Shown here: positions 21,651-33,150 of the stretch, piece after piece
Layout: every line of letters starts with the position of its first letter
How positions within the stretch are numbered: position 1 is the stretch's first letter
NCBI GenBank assembly: GCA_026419785.1
Contig: JAODTK010005895.1
Span: forward strand, 106,580-170,579
Direction of reading: 5' to 3'
DNA: 64,000 nt
From: Sclerodactyla briareus
Taxonomy: Eukaryota; Echinodermata; Holothuroidea; Dendrochirotida; Sclerodactylidae
The notes under the pieces: generated by a model
Databases searched by the model: none
Told to the model about the DNA's origin: nothing
Seen by the model: only the letters and a program-made list of their open reading frames with translations
Position numbers and translations under genes: made by a program

Positions 21651-22869
21651 CCACCACCACCAACGTTTGACCCACGGTATCTGTGAATATGGAATACACA
21701 TTTATGGATATTTCACCATCAGCGATATCACTGACTCTTTGCGACTCTTGCCAAGTCCCAGTGAAACACCCCTATCCCTATGTCATCATCTCTGAGTAAG
21801 ACACCCAGCTCGTCAGTTAGTACGATGGGAATCGCTGAACTACTATAGTGAGAAAAATTCTTGGGCACAATTCAGGGGTGTCTTCCTTGCTGGTTTGTAT
21901 TTGGATCAAACAGGACTGCCTATATTGGTTAGGTCTATGCACCACTTCTTCATATAAACATCGTCATATCTATTACCATGGACAACTTTCAATATTAAGT
22001 CTGATGTTGCGGCCACCTCTCCAACCGCGGTCGCTTTTTTTTTGAATCACGAGCATTGTTTAATATCAGGCAAGTTTTTGTTCAATCCATTAATCCAGAT
22101 TCAGGATAGTCATTCATCCCGTGTTCAATGACTGGTATTTGTTCAGACGTGTAGATTATGCGTTCCGAAGAAAGTAGTTGTGGCAGACTGATGTTTTGCG
22201 ACTCCCACATCGCTGCCAAAGATTGTGGTCCGACATAAGCCATACCCACAACCAGTTTTAGATGAATACAAATCAACAAACGTCATACGTTCCCAGGATT
22301 CCATTGGTGTTTAATGGAGGATGAGGGTGAGCATCGTCAGCTAAATTGAAGAATTATGAATTTAGATGCACAGAAGTTAACCTGAATCGGCCAGTAGATG
22401 TTCAAATAACTAAGGCAACCCCAGCATGACGATGTACGTCCACTGGCAAAATAGCCTACATAACATTTGAATGCAGGCTATTCTGTGGTACAAGGCTAGT
22501 TCGAAAATTGCCGTAAGTTACTTTCAAGACGAACTCACCAAAATATCTTTTCTTCCTGAACCTACCACGAAACGCCCACGGATTGTGGAAGAATCCTTCC
22601 ATAGGCATAACCTAACGAAGACGACCAAACAGTGTATTCAATAATACGAAAAACACAAACTTTTGGGAGTAACAAATTCCCCGGAAATGGCTTTCTATGA
22701 GCGCCCCTTATCGAGCAAGATACAGCTGTGTACTAACACTGCAGCATTCATAACAGCAATGTGGTGATTTTTTTATTTTTTAATTTATTCTGAGCCATTT
22801 TTTGTATTTGACTGTTTCTATTTCTATACCATTTCGCAGACTTATACTCACCTTTATTTCTATTTATCC

Positions 22870-22960
22870 ACGTGCGTTTTACTGTGCAGCGCCCTTGAAC
22901 ACATTTCGTGATTAGCGCTAATATAAATATGGTCTCTAATAATAATAATGATAATCGTGG
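22870..22960 (+). repeat. Retroposon 3' tail with (AAT)n
   Basis: GCAGCGCCCTTGAACACATTT, interrupted only by normal variation, then GATTAGCGCTAATATAAAT and an AATAATAATAATGAT tract. This resembles the widespread GCGCCTTGAGCA...AGCGCTATATAAAT-(ATT)n tail of CR1/L2-type LINEs and the SINEs that use them. No body was resolved upstream. Confidence 0.5.
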
Positions 22961-23397
22961 TTTTTGTATTTTCTTAGTCTATTTTCCACTAATATGCGGT
23001 CTGGATTGGGAAACTTGGCAGCCAATGTGATGAGGCTGGAGCAGTGGTGTGGGCCAGTAAGGGGGGGGGGGGGGGAGTTGGCCCCTGACAATAGATCCAT
23101 GAGGGCAAATTAGGAAGTGGAATGCTGGAAGATGGGATATGGAAGACGAGGCAACAGGGAAACTACGAGCCACCAATGATGATGTAGCTCCACCGACCGC
23201 GGCGCACGTAATGAACCCGACAATGTGAAATTATGTGTAAATGTTTTAGGCATGATGCCAAGGGGGAAGTTTCAACACAATGCCTATTCGCTGTGCTGTA
23301 TTCCCTGAACAACTTCGACCTTCATAGGTAAATCTGCATGAGAATAGCGTTTTGCTGTTTTTTTCTTTTCTCCACTTATTGGCCCTTGGTGCCCCTT
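22961..23397. other. Non-coding spacer
   Basis: A 16-base G-run near 23060-23077 is the only notable feature. No gene recognised. Confidence 0.35.
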
Positions 23398-23590
23398 ATT
23401 TGACTTGACCTTGAGGTGGTCACTATGAACATCAGTCCAATGAACATTGTGAGTCGGTCAAGATCCATCAGAGCACGAACATTGTGTGGCTCAAAAACCA
23501 AAGTTTTACAGACTGGATAGACGATAGATAGATGGATACATGTAGATAGAATTACATTGGCATCACAATAGATCAACCAGCTGAAATCCT
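23398..23590 (+). repeat. R2 3' end with GATA tract, fragment
   Basis: TTGACCTTGAGGTGGTCA, then AACATTGTG, CTGGATAGA repeats of GATA type and TGGCATCACAATAGATCAACCAGCTGA, written here in parts of the expected order. These are the terminal features of R2 at 25138-25373. The final hairpin is only half present. Confidence 0.6.
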
Positions 23591-23879
23591 TGAATAAGCT
23601 AAATACGCACCGAAGCTCATACTGCACAAAGGTACCAAGAGAATGTTACAATTAGGAGTTATAGTAAGATGGTGCTGTAGCTCAAACCGTATAAATGTAC
23701 CAAATATTTCATTACAAAGATCCAATTATCATTGAGATGCCCTTCCTTGAATACTTTTCACACATTAGCTCGTATACTGTCCTAACGTTGACAGATGCAA
23801 CCTTATTCATCTGCACAAGCACTCAGGGCGCTTGCAATTCAGGCTGGGTGCCTAGAGACTATAAACTTTACTCTGTTTT

Positions 23880-25137
23880 ATATTCCTTTTGAGTTATTTT
23901 TTGCGGACCTGACCATTTTGCACATGAATGCACCATGATGGGCCGCACTCGGCGCCAAACTAGGCTCAAGTCCAAAATTCTTGAGATCCCTGAAGAGGAT
24001 AACAGCTATTAGACTGTCATTAGACTGAAAATAGCACTGACCTGTGCTCATCAAATTTGTAGAAGCATTTTTGCATGATACTGATGGGCCCTAGGCCCAC
24101 ATCGGGCCTTCAGGCAGAGTTTCGCAAACACCCCTGATTGACCACTAAGCCGAGCGCATGCCTGTAAATTAAAATAAAATCAATTGGAACTTGTTGAAAA
24201 AACCAAGGAATGCATTCAAGTACCAATGTGTGAAATTCCATAAAATGAGCCCTCATGCCAAGGGTCCTCGTTAAACATTCCTGACACCCCAAAGGTACGT
24301 CTGTTATCTGACCATCATTATGAAATAATGGTCAGGTACTGGCAACCAAACTCTGATAGTAAAAGCATTTGCATATTTCCACATGATGGGCCCTCAGTCC
24401 CACACTGGCCTTGGTCCCAAATCCTGGGCACCCTGAGGTACAGCTATTAGACATCATTATGACCCGCACCTCAGCAGGAGCAATTAGATTTTGCAGTATT
24501 TCATATGTGGGCCCTAGGGCACAAACTGGGCCGAGCAGTCCAAAATTCCGAAAACAACTCAATGGAACCATCTACTGAAGCACCATTACATGACAACTTC
24601 TAAGAATCATTTTTTGAAGCGTGTGGGGAGGAAATGCTTCGAACACCATTGTGTGAATATCATTAAAATGGGCCTCTGGCCCGAGTCGGACATTGGAATG
24701 GAAAGAAAAAATTCGATGGTACGTCTATTGACATTAGTGAACACAAGCCACTGTGCATTACAAAATTTGTAGGAGATACAAGGATTGTGAATATTCCACA
24801 TAATGGGGCCCTTGGCCCAAACTGGGCCCTAGGCCCAAAATCCTGAACACTTCCAATGGTCCCCTACCCAATGAACATTTCATGTAACTTTGAAGAAAAT
24901 AATTGAAAGATTGGGGGAGGGATGCATTTCAAGTACCATTGTGTGGGCATTTCATAAACTGGGCCCTAGGGCCCAAGTTGGAACCTTGGACCAAAAAATT
25001 CCAATGAAAACACCCCGAAGGTACAGCGGATAGACCAACATTATGACAGAACATCAGCAATGTGCACCAAAATTTGTAGGAGAAGTAGCATTTTCCATTT
25101 TTCCACGTATTGGACTATTGTGCCCTTTAATACCATT
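23880..25137 (+). repeat. Tandem array of a ~145-bp unit centred on GGGCCCTAGGCCC
   Basis: The palindromic core (ATGGGCCCTAGGCCCA type, followed by AC.GGGCC and AAAATTC) recurs at about 23938, 24086, 24245, 24384, 24508, 24666, 24803 and 24960. Spacing is 125-158 bp. Between cores are the shared phrases ATTATGA, GTACAGCTATTAGACATCATTATGA in variants, and CATTTGTAGGAG. The units are strongly diverged and non-coding. The array runs straight into an R2 3' end. Confidence 0.65.
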
Positions 25138-25373
25138 TGACCTTGGCCTTTAGGTGGTCAAACGATGACCAAGTAGTCAATAACATTGTGACCAATTCCA
25201 AGTCTGTATTCCACATTCATAAACGGCACAACATTGTTGCCCAAAAGGCAATTGTTTACATACTGGATAGATAGGAGGATAGATAGGAGGATAGATAGGA
25301 TAGATAGTAGATAGATAGATAGAAATGACATGGCCATCACAACTTAGCTCAACCAGCATAGCTGGTGTGAGCT
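25138..25373 (+). repeat. R2 3' end with (GATA)n and terminal hairpin
   Basis: It carries the GGTCA-rich R2 phrases, a GATAG/GATAGGAG tract at 25264-25322, then ATGGCCATCACAACTT and the terminal hairpin at 25346-25373 (AGCTCAACCAGC paired with GCTGGTGTGAGCT). The same hairpin closes the R2 copies at 6385-6412 and 43227-43253. Confidence 0.72.
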
Positions 25374-25785
25374 AAAGACGTTTCCCTAATTGAAACTGTT
25401 AGGTAAAGATGCTTGACCAAACTCTGTTCTAGGATTGTTAGTTGACAAGTGAGAATACCTTCCTAAATAGAAAGGGAAAAATTTCAAAAGGAGTGTTTTC
25501 TTTATCCCGGCAAATCACCATTTTTGGGGTAAAAAAAAAACCATGCTGGGGTAAAAAAAAAAAAGTCCACACTCCTAAAACATTCATATTACCAAAGAAA
25601 ATGTACCAAATTATCAAATTTTCAACACCCTTCAATCAGACCCTATTTGGCATTTTCAATAGATTTATATCAAGAAACCAATTCTCAAATGATTAACACG
25701 GGGAGGAAAGGAGGCTCACCCTCCTATGGACTGGTCAATCAGGATTTCATCAAGACTGTTTGATACCCCCACAAAAAACTAGAAA
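25374..25785. other. Non-coding spacer
   Basis: A-rich tracts at 25530-25564; no gene recognised. Confidence 0.35.
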
Positions 25786-25789
25786 ATGT

Positions 25790-28522
25790 AGGGGGGATAA
25801 ACGCCAGAAGTATATATCCCCGCATCTCTTATTCAAGAAATTTGGTGAACATTGGAAACCGGAAAATATTCGTGGAAAGAAGTCATTTATAGACTTCTGA
25901 AGCGACAACGTGTTAAAGGTTAAATGGGTCATCATAATGCACTTGTTAATTGTGTGAGGCCAAAAAAACCCCCCCCCCTAAGACCGGACAAGGTGGGTAA
26001 GTCCTTAAATAGGCACATTTATTCAAATTCGACCTTTAAACCACATGGCCACACGACAGGAGGTCAATTCAGGTCAGAGGTTCACACACATGCCAGGGTC
26101 AACGATTATATCACAATGGTGAACCATCCCGCCTTCGCCGATATTCAATTCTCGATTATAGCCAAAAAAAAAACCGTTTTTGACTCCTGAGTGACCTCGA
26201 ATGACTTTAATGATATGACAGTTTTTATGAGGTTTGTTACTCTCCATGTGATACATACACTCCTAGGAGCATTTTGCACCATTCTGATCAACACCAGTGC
26301 TATTGGCCGAAAGTACTCTAAAAGCAGTTTTTTGACCCCTAAGGACCTTAAGACCTTCAATGACATGGCGGTTGTCATGAAAAAAATTGTACACTCAATG
26401 TGAGTTGCATCCACTCCTAGAAGCCTATGAATTCCAATGAACATGTCCAATGTTATTGCGAAAAAGGTATAAAATGAACTTTGACCCCTTGAACTCCCCA
26501 AAGTAAGTGTTCCGATCGAAGCGGGAGTTGTCTCTCTTCATAAAGCACACGAAGCTCCATCACATATCAAAATAACCAGTTTCTATTTTTTTTGGGCCCT
26601 TAACTCCTTAATAAGCACATTTAGGTCAAGAGTCTGTTTTTTGACTTTTTTCAAACCCACATGACCACCCGACAGAGGTCAAAATAGGTCAGAGGCACAC
26701 ACATGCAGGTCCACAAGTATATCACAATGGTGAACCATCAGCCTTCGCAGATATTGCAATTCTCCGATTATAGCCCGAAAACAGTTTTTGGCCCGAATGA
26801 CCTTTAATGATATGACAGATTTTTTGAGAATTGGTACTCTCCATGGTTACATCCACTCCTAGGAGGCATTTGCTTCTGCAGAAACACCCAGGCTCTTGCA
26901 GGAAAAAGATAAAATCAGGTGTTGACCCCTAAGTGACCTTAATGACCTTCAATGACCATGGCGGTTATTTATGAGAATGGTTACACTCCAGGTGATGCAT
27001 CCATCCTAGAAGCATAGTGCCTTCCACAATGAAAATGTCCTAATGTTATTGCGAAAAAGGTAAAATGAACTTTGACCACTTGTAACTACCAAGTAAGTGT
27101 CCGATCGAACGCGGGGTGGAGGTGTTTCCCTCCCATAAGCACCAAAGCTCATAATCAACATATCCAAAAATAACCAGTTTCACTTTTCCTGCCCGTTAAA
27201 CTCCTTAAATAAGCACATTTATCAAGATTCTACCTTTAACCCACCTGACCACCGACAGGCAGAGGACAAATTCAGGTCAGAGGTTTCACACACATGCAGG
27301 TCAACAATTATATCCACATGGTGACACCAGCAGCCCTCGCAGATTTTCAATTCTCCGATATAGCCAAAAAGGTTTTTGACTCTAAGTGACCCCGAACGAC
27401 ATTTTTACTGACTTGACAGTTTTTATGGAATTGTTACTTCCATGTGATACATCCACTCCTAGGAGATTTGCATTCTGATGACCACACCAATTGCTATTGC
27501 GAAAAAAGTACTAAAATTCAGTTTTTGACTCCTAAGTACCTTTAATGACATTCAATGGACATGGCGGGTTTGTTTATGTGAAAATTGTTACACTCCATGT
27601 GAGGCATCCACTCCTAGAAGCAATTGCATTCCAATGAACATGTCCAATGTTATGCGAAAAAAAGGTATTAACTCATTCAGTTGACTGATCAGGACAACCT
27701 AATATGCAATAGGCCCACAAATTTACCCTCAAGTGATCTTGATGCTATTGAATAAATTTATCAGGAATGGTAGTAGGTCCTATCACAAAAATGTTTCGTC
27801 AAAATCCCTAAAAAGTTGAGGAAAATAATTGCATAATAGTCTATTATGCTAACGAATATGGAAATTACACACCATAACAACCTTCAGTGATTTCAACGCA
27901 ATTTAATAAATTCATCGGGACTGATTAGAAGGTCATCTCAACCAAGTTTCGTGAGAATCCAACAAAGTTTATAATTTGCCTAATTGCTAATTGGGCCAAC
28001 TATTAGCAAATTAGTCCTCAAGAGGGGACCTCCAGTGACCTCGGCGACATTAAGAAAATTCATCCGCACTGATAGTTGGCATTTCACCCCAAGGTTCATG
28101 AAAATCCAATGACGTTTAAAAATCAATACATTATGCTATACATTAGGCTACTGGACAAGAATATGCAAACTTGACCTCGGAGTTGACCTTTAAATTGTCG
28201 CCATGTGTTTCGACTCCAAAAACTACCCCACAACCACCACGTTTCGTTGTAAATCGCACGAACTTGAAAATTTGCGAAGAAACCTGCAAATAGAGGACAA
28301 ACAAAAATAAGAGTATAGCCCCATTTTGAACTTATCGAGATTTCACTCATACAACTATGTGTACAAGGTTTTGGGTCAATCGGATAAACTGTTATTAAAG
28401 AATGGAGCGCTAAAGCATAAAGTTTCTGGCGGCCGGCGGGGGGGCGGCGGCTGGAAGAGCAGCGGGCACCACGGCCAAAAGAATAATATCCCCCAAACAC
28501 TACAGTGTTGCGGGGATATAAT
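25790..28522 (+). repeat. Composite repeat unit C, copy 1 (~2.7 kb)
   Basis: The head TATATATCCC then CGCATCTCTTATTCAAG (25811) is followed by GAAGCGACAACGTGT. Then come three ~600-bp subunits whose GCCTTCGCAGATATTC landmark lies at about 26132, 26742 and 27333. A ~860-bp tail (27660-28520) ends in CGG-rich sequence and a palindrome (ACACTACAGTGTTGCGGGGATAT). The whole is repeated head to tail at 28620-31368. Both ends carry TATATCCCGC-type words in inverted orientation, so the unit resembles an element with short terminal inverted repeats and an internal tandem array. No protein is conserved between copies. Confidence 0.78.
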
Positions 28523-28619
28523 TATGAACCATGTTTCATGATTTTTTTTTCTATATTAGGCATCACCACCCAGGCTATAAAGATGGAATGCACAGAGTAT
28601 GAAACAACTTAGGAAAATC

Positions 28620-31368
28620 GGGCGGTAAACCGCCAGACGTATATATCCCGCATCTCTTATTCAAGGAAATTTGGTGAACATGAAAACCAGCTGGACAATA
28701 TTCGTGGAAAGAAACATCATAGACTTGTGAAGCGACAACGTGTACGGTAAATGGGTCAATCCATATGCACTGTGTATTGTATGAGGCACCCCGCAGCCCG
28801 GACAAGGGCGTCATTAATAAGTTACAGTTAGTCAAATTCGACCTAACAACATGGCCACCCGACAGAGGTCAAATTCAGGTCAGAGGTCACAACACATGTT
28901 GGGTCAGGTCAACAATTATAGTCACAATGGTGAAACCATCCAGCTTCGCAGATATTCAAATCTCCGATTATAGCCAAAAAAAAATTTTTTCCCCTAAGAG
29001 TGACCTCGATGACCTTTAATGATATGACGTTTTTATGTGAAAATTGTTACTCTCCATGGGGAACATCCACTTCCTAGGAGCATTGATTCTGTGGAACACA
29101 CCAGGCTATGTATTGCAGAAAAAAGTACTAAAATCAGTTTTTGACCCCTAACGTGACCTTTAATGACCTTTCAATGGACATGGGCAGTTGTTTTTATGAA
29201 AATTGTTAACTCCATAGTGGCGTCCACTCCTAGAAGTATATTGAATTCCAATGACCATGCCTAATGTTATTGCGGGAAAAGGCTATAAAATTTAACTTTG
29301 ACCCCTTGTAACTACCAAAGTAACCGATCGAAGCGGGAGTGGGATTCCTCCATAAAGCACACAAAAAGCTCAATCCACATATCCAAAAATAACCAGTTTT
29401 TTTTTTTTGCGTAACTCCTTAAATAAGCACTTTATTCAAGATTGACCTTCAACCCGCATGACCACCCGACAGAGATCAAATTCAGGTCAGAGGGTCACCA
29501 CAAACATGCAGGTCAACCATTATATCACAAATGTGAACCATCCAGCCTTCGCAGAGATATTCAATTTTCCGATTTTATAGCCAAAAAAAAACAGTTTTGG
29601 ACCCCTAAGTGGACCCTCGAATGACCTTTAATGATATGGAACAGGTTTATGGAATTGTAACTCTCAATGTGCTACATCCACTCCCAGGAGCATTTTGTTT
29701 CTGATGAAAACCACAGTGCTATTGCGAAAAAGTACTAAAGTCGGTTTTTGACCCCTAAGTGACGTTAATGAACCTTCAATGACATGGCGGGGTTTTTTTT
29801 TGGGTTTTTATGAAAATGTTCACTCCATGTGATGCATCCCACCCTAGAAGCATATTGATTCCAATGAACACACTCCAATGTTATTGCGAAAAAAAGGTAT
29901 TATAAAATGAATTTGCCCCCTTGTAACTACCCAAAAGTAAGTGTCCGAGCGAAAGCGGGGAGTTGTTTCCCTCCAACCAGCACACACATGCTCTATCACA
30001 ATCCAAAAATAACCAGTTTTCTACTTTTTTTGCCCGTAACTCTTAAATAAGCACATTATTTCAAGATTCGACCATTAACAACATGACCACCGACCAGGAG
30101 GTAAATTCAGGTCCAGAGGTACCACCACATGGAGGTCAACAATTATATCACAATGGTGAAACATGCCAGGCCTTCGCAGATATTCAATTCTCCGATTATA
30201 GCCACAAATAACAGTTTTTGACCCCCTAGGTGACACCGAATGAACCTTTCATGATATGACAGTTTTATGGAATTGTTACTCTCCATGTTACATCCACAAC
30301 TCCTAGGAGCATTTGCCTTCTGAGAACACACCCAATGCTATTGCCGAGAAAAAAAGTACTAAAATCAGTTTTTGACCCCTAAGTGTACCTTTAATGACCT
30401 TCAATGACTGGCGGTTTTTATGAAAATTGTTTAACACTCCTGTGATCATCCACTACTAGAAGCATTATGCATTCCAATGACATGTCCAATGGTATTGCGA
30501 AAAAAGTATTAACTCATCCTTTTGACTGATCAGGACAACTAATATGCAAATTAGTCCCACAAATTTACCCTCAGTGATTCTCAATGCATTTTTGTTAAAT
30601 TGATCAGGACTGGTAGTAGGTTTCCCTATTCACCAAAGTTCGTCAAATCCCTAAAAGTTGAAGAAAATATGGCATTAATTTTCTAATTATGTAACGAATA
30701 TGTAAAATAAACACACGTAATGACCTACAGTGATTTCAATGCAATTGATACATTTATCGGGACTGTTAGAAGGTACCTACTCACCAGTTTCGTGGAGGAA
30801 TACAACAAGTTTATAAATTTGCCTAATGCTTAATTGGGCAGACTATATGCAAATTAGTCATGCAAGATGACCTCCAGGGACCTCGAGCCACATTAGGAAA
30901 ATCATAGGCACTGATAGTCTGGCCCTTTTACCAAGTTCATTGAAAATCCCAAGGACGCAGTTGAAATATATCACAAACATTCTGCTATAATTAGGCTACT
31001 GGCCTAAAAAAAATGCAAACTTGCCCTCGGATGACCTTAAAATTGTTCACCATGTTTTCGGCTCCAACAAAAATACCCACAACCACCACGTTTTCGTGTT
31101 AAATCGCACGAACTTGAAAAGTTTTCGAAAAAACCTGCAAAATAGAGGGCAACAATATACGGATATAGCCTCTTTTGAATTATCCCGGATTTTACTCATA
31201 CGGCATGTGTACCAAGTTTTGGGTCAATGGATAAAGTTGTTAAAGAATGAGAGCGCTACGCCTAAAAGTTACGGCGGCGGCGGCGGAGGAGCCGGCGGCG
31301 GCGGAGACGGCGGGCCACACGGCCAAAAACATAATATCCCGAACACTACAGTGTTGCGGGATATAATG
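28620..31368 (+). repeat. Composite repeat unit C, copy 2 (~2.75 kb)
   Basis: Same order as copy 1: head ATATATCCCGCATCTCTTAT (28641), GAAGCGACAACGTGTA, three subunits with landmarks near 28943, 29543 and 30171, then the tail from about 30500. It closes with a CGG-rich stretch (31269-31310) and the palindrome ATATCCCG-AACACT-AC-AGTGTT-GCGGGATAT spanning 31334-31365. Head-to-head distance from copy 1 is about 2.83 kb. Confidence 0.78.
31269..31312. repeat. CGG/GGC trinucleotide-rich tract
   Basis: Imperfect GGCGGCGGC tract near the 3' end of composite copy 2. The equivalent position in copy 1 is 28430-28465. It produces artificial polyglycine and polyproline open frames. Confidence 0.85.
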
Positions 31369-33150
31369 ACGGACTTTAAATCATGTACAACATAAAATAA
31401 TTGTGTTAGGCAGACAAACAAGACGGTCCACGTCCTGTATGTGGGAGGTTCTATCCTGAATCCTGCTGGTCTCAAAGACCCAACTTGATTGATATGGTGG
31501 ACTGGGCGACCAAGTACAGCCATGGGTTCCCTTGGAGACTCATGGCTGGTGGTATGGCCCCCAGGGGTTCCTTCTGCTGCCAACGTGCAACGTGGCGAGA
31601 GGAATGATGTAACTCGCCTTGAAAGAGCAAAACCCAATTCGAGTTGGAAAAATCAGATTTCCCCCCCAATCAGCATTATGCAGTAGCTAATTTTTCATTT
31701 AGATCTTAATTTTACAGTTAATACAAGATTTAGGAAACCCCTTCATTTCGGCCCATGTTTTGTGGAGGCCATGTAAGTAATCCTGCTCATTTTGCAGGAT
31801 AATAATCCTTCCCTTCATTGGTTCAGCGTGTTGTGTGAGCGTGCAAATAATGGGGCTCGGGCCTAGGCCTGAGTTTAGTGTTGACTGTTGCCATTGGGCC
31901 CTCTATCCAGATAATTAGACTCTTTTCGCAAATAGCATGTACTGGTGCACTGTGGGATAGTTTTTGATCGCATGCTGGTATACTCCAGGGGGGCAGTTTT
32001 GTGTAAGATGTATTGGAAAAACTTCTCATTCTCTCGCATGTTCTCTCAAATGTTAGTATGTTGTCCCGGATAATAATTTTTTACATCTATATAACAAATC
32101 TGACCAAAAATCAAATGTGTTAGGCCTATTTTTCGCCCAGAGAGAATCAATTGTATCTGCTGAAATTCCTAGTGGGCCTTCCATAGATTGCCTACTTTGC
32201 CCCCTGAGCTAGACCACCAATGCATGCGAGAGACTATTGCGAAAAGGCTAATTGATAATGAAAGATGATTGTATAATGTATACCGTTTGTTTTATTCTTC
32301 CAGTGCTCCCGATTATACTACAAGGTAAAGAGGGCGTTGTTTGGAGTGGGGTAGGTATCAAAATGGGGCTCGGTCGTCAGAGATTCGGTAAAGATACAGG
32401 GAGAAAAGTGATAATTTTATCAGATTTTTCTTTATTCATTCCTTTTCCAATCTTGGTTGGTTTCATTGTTCTGCCCTGCTTTTCGGAGATCATTTCTTCG
32501 CCAATGTGCACCAGCGAGTGACATGTTCCTATCCTGTATATGTAGGAGGCAATTTATATACTTGTACATGCACGTATGAAGTTACGAACGTTTACGTCGT
32601 CTGATCCGGCGTATTTGCGGACATTTTTGTAGTCCCTGCGTTTTGTCCATTCGATATTGTTAGGAAAAAGTGATTTATGGCTCTATTATAGTTTTAATTC
32701 CACAAACTGTGCTTAATACTCCATTCTGATCATCTGATGTGTGATTTAATATACAACTGAAGAAAAGAAGTAAAAGGGTGAACAGGAAATTCACGATTTT
32801 TTAAGATGTATTATAGTCAGTATTCAACACTCAATTACATCCATCAACGCACCATAAAACCATCCCATACACTGAACAAGGCGAAGGCCTACCTCTAGTC
32901 TACCATTTGCGATGCCGAAACATCCTATAAAACAGGGCTTCCCTAACTTTTTTTTTTACATTGCCAGGCGGGCTAGTGTCCCATTTTTGTTCGCCCGCAG
33001 ACTATTTCCTCGCCCTGCAAAAGGAAAGCAATTTACCATTTGTCATAACATAATGCCTACTGTAAGTCACTGACAGTATTATAGTCAAGCTTTGGTCCGA
33101 TGCTCAGGGTTCCAGTAAATAAACCAATCATAGTCCAGGGGCTTGTACTA
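31369..33150. other. Non-coding region, no gene recognised
   Basis: Open frames around 31490-31690 occur on both strands and overlap. None has a recognisable domain. Confidence 0.3.

Larger units (their letters stand above)
19060..22290 (-). mobile_element. LINE (non-LTR retrotransposon), CR1/L2-like, decayed
   Basis: Read on the minus strand, ordered pieces of an apurinic-endonuclease plus reverse-transcriptase polyprotein are visible from about 21640 down to 19290. The most upstream stretch (to about 22290) has weaker similarity and may be the 5' part. Motif order, an FE.VWVRVRP.RLP endonuclease signature and the C-terminal VWHPG..QKRA.RII pattern fit CR1/L2/Jockey-type LINEs. Every domain needs several frame changes, so it cannot be translated as it stands. 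The 3' end is estimated from loss of similarity near 19060. Confidence 0.85.

Noticed and set aside
31021..31637. Glycine-rich and proline-rich open frames near 31.3 kb
   Set aside because: Caused by the CGG trinucleotide tract at the end of composite unit 2; the corresponding site in unit 1 encodes something different.
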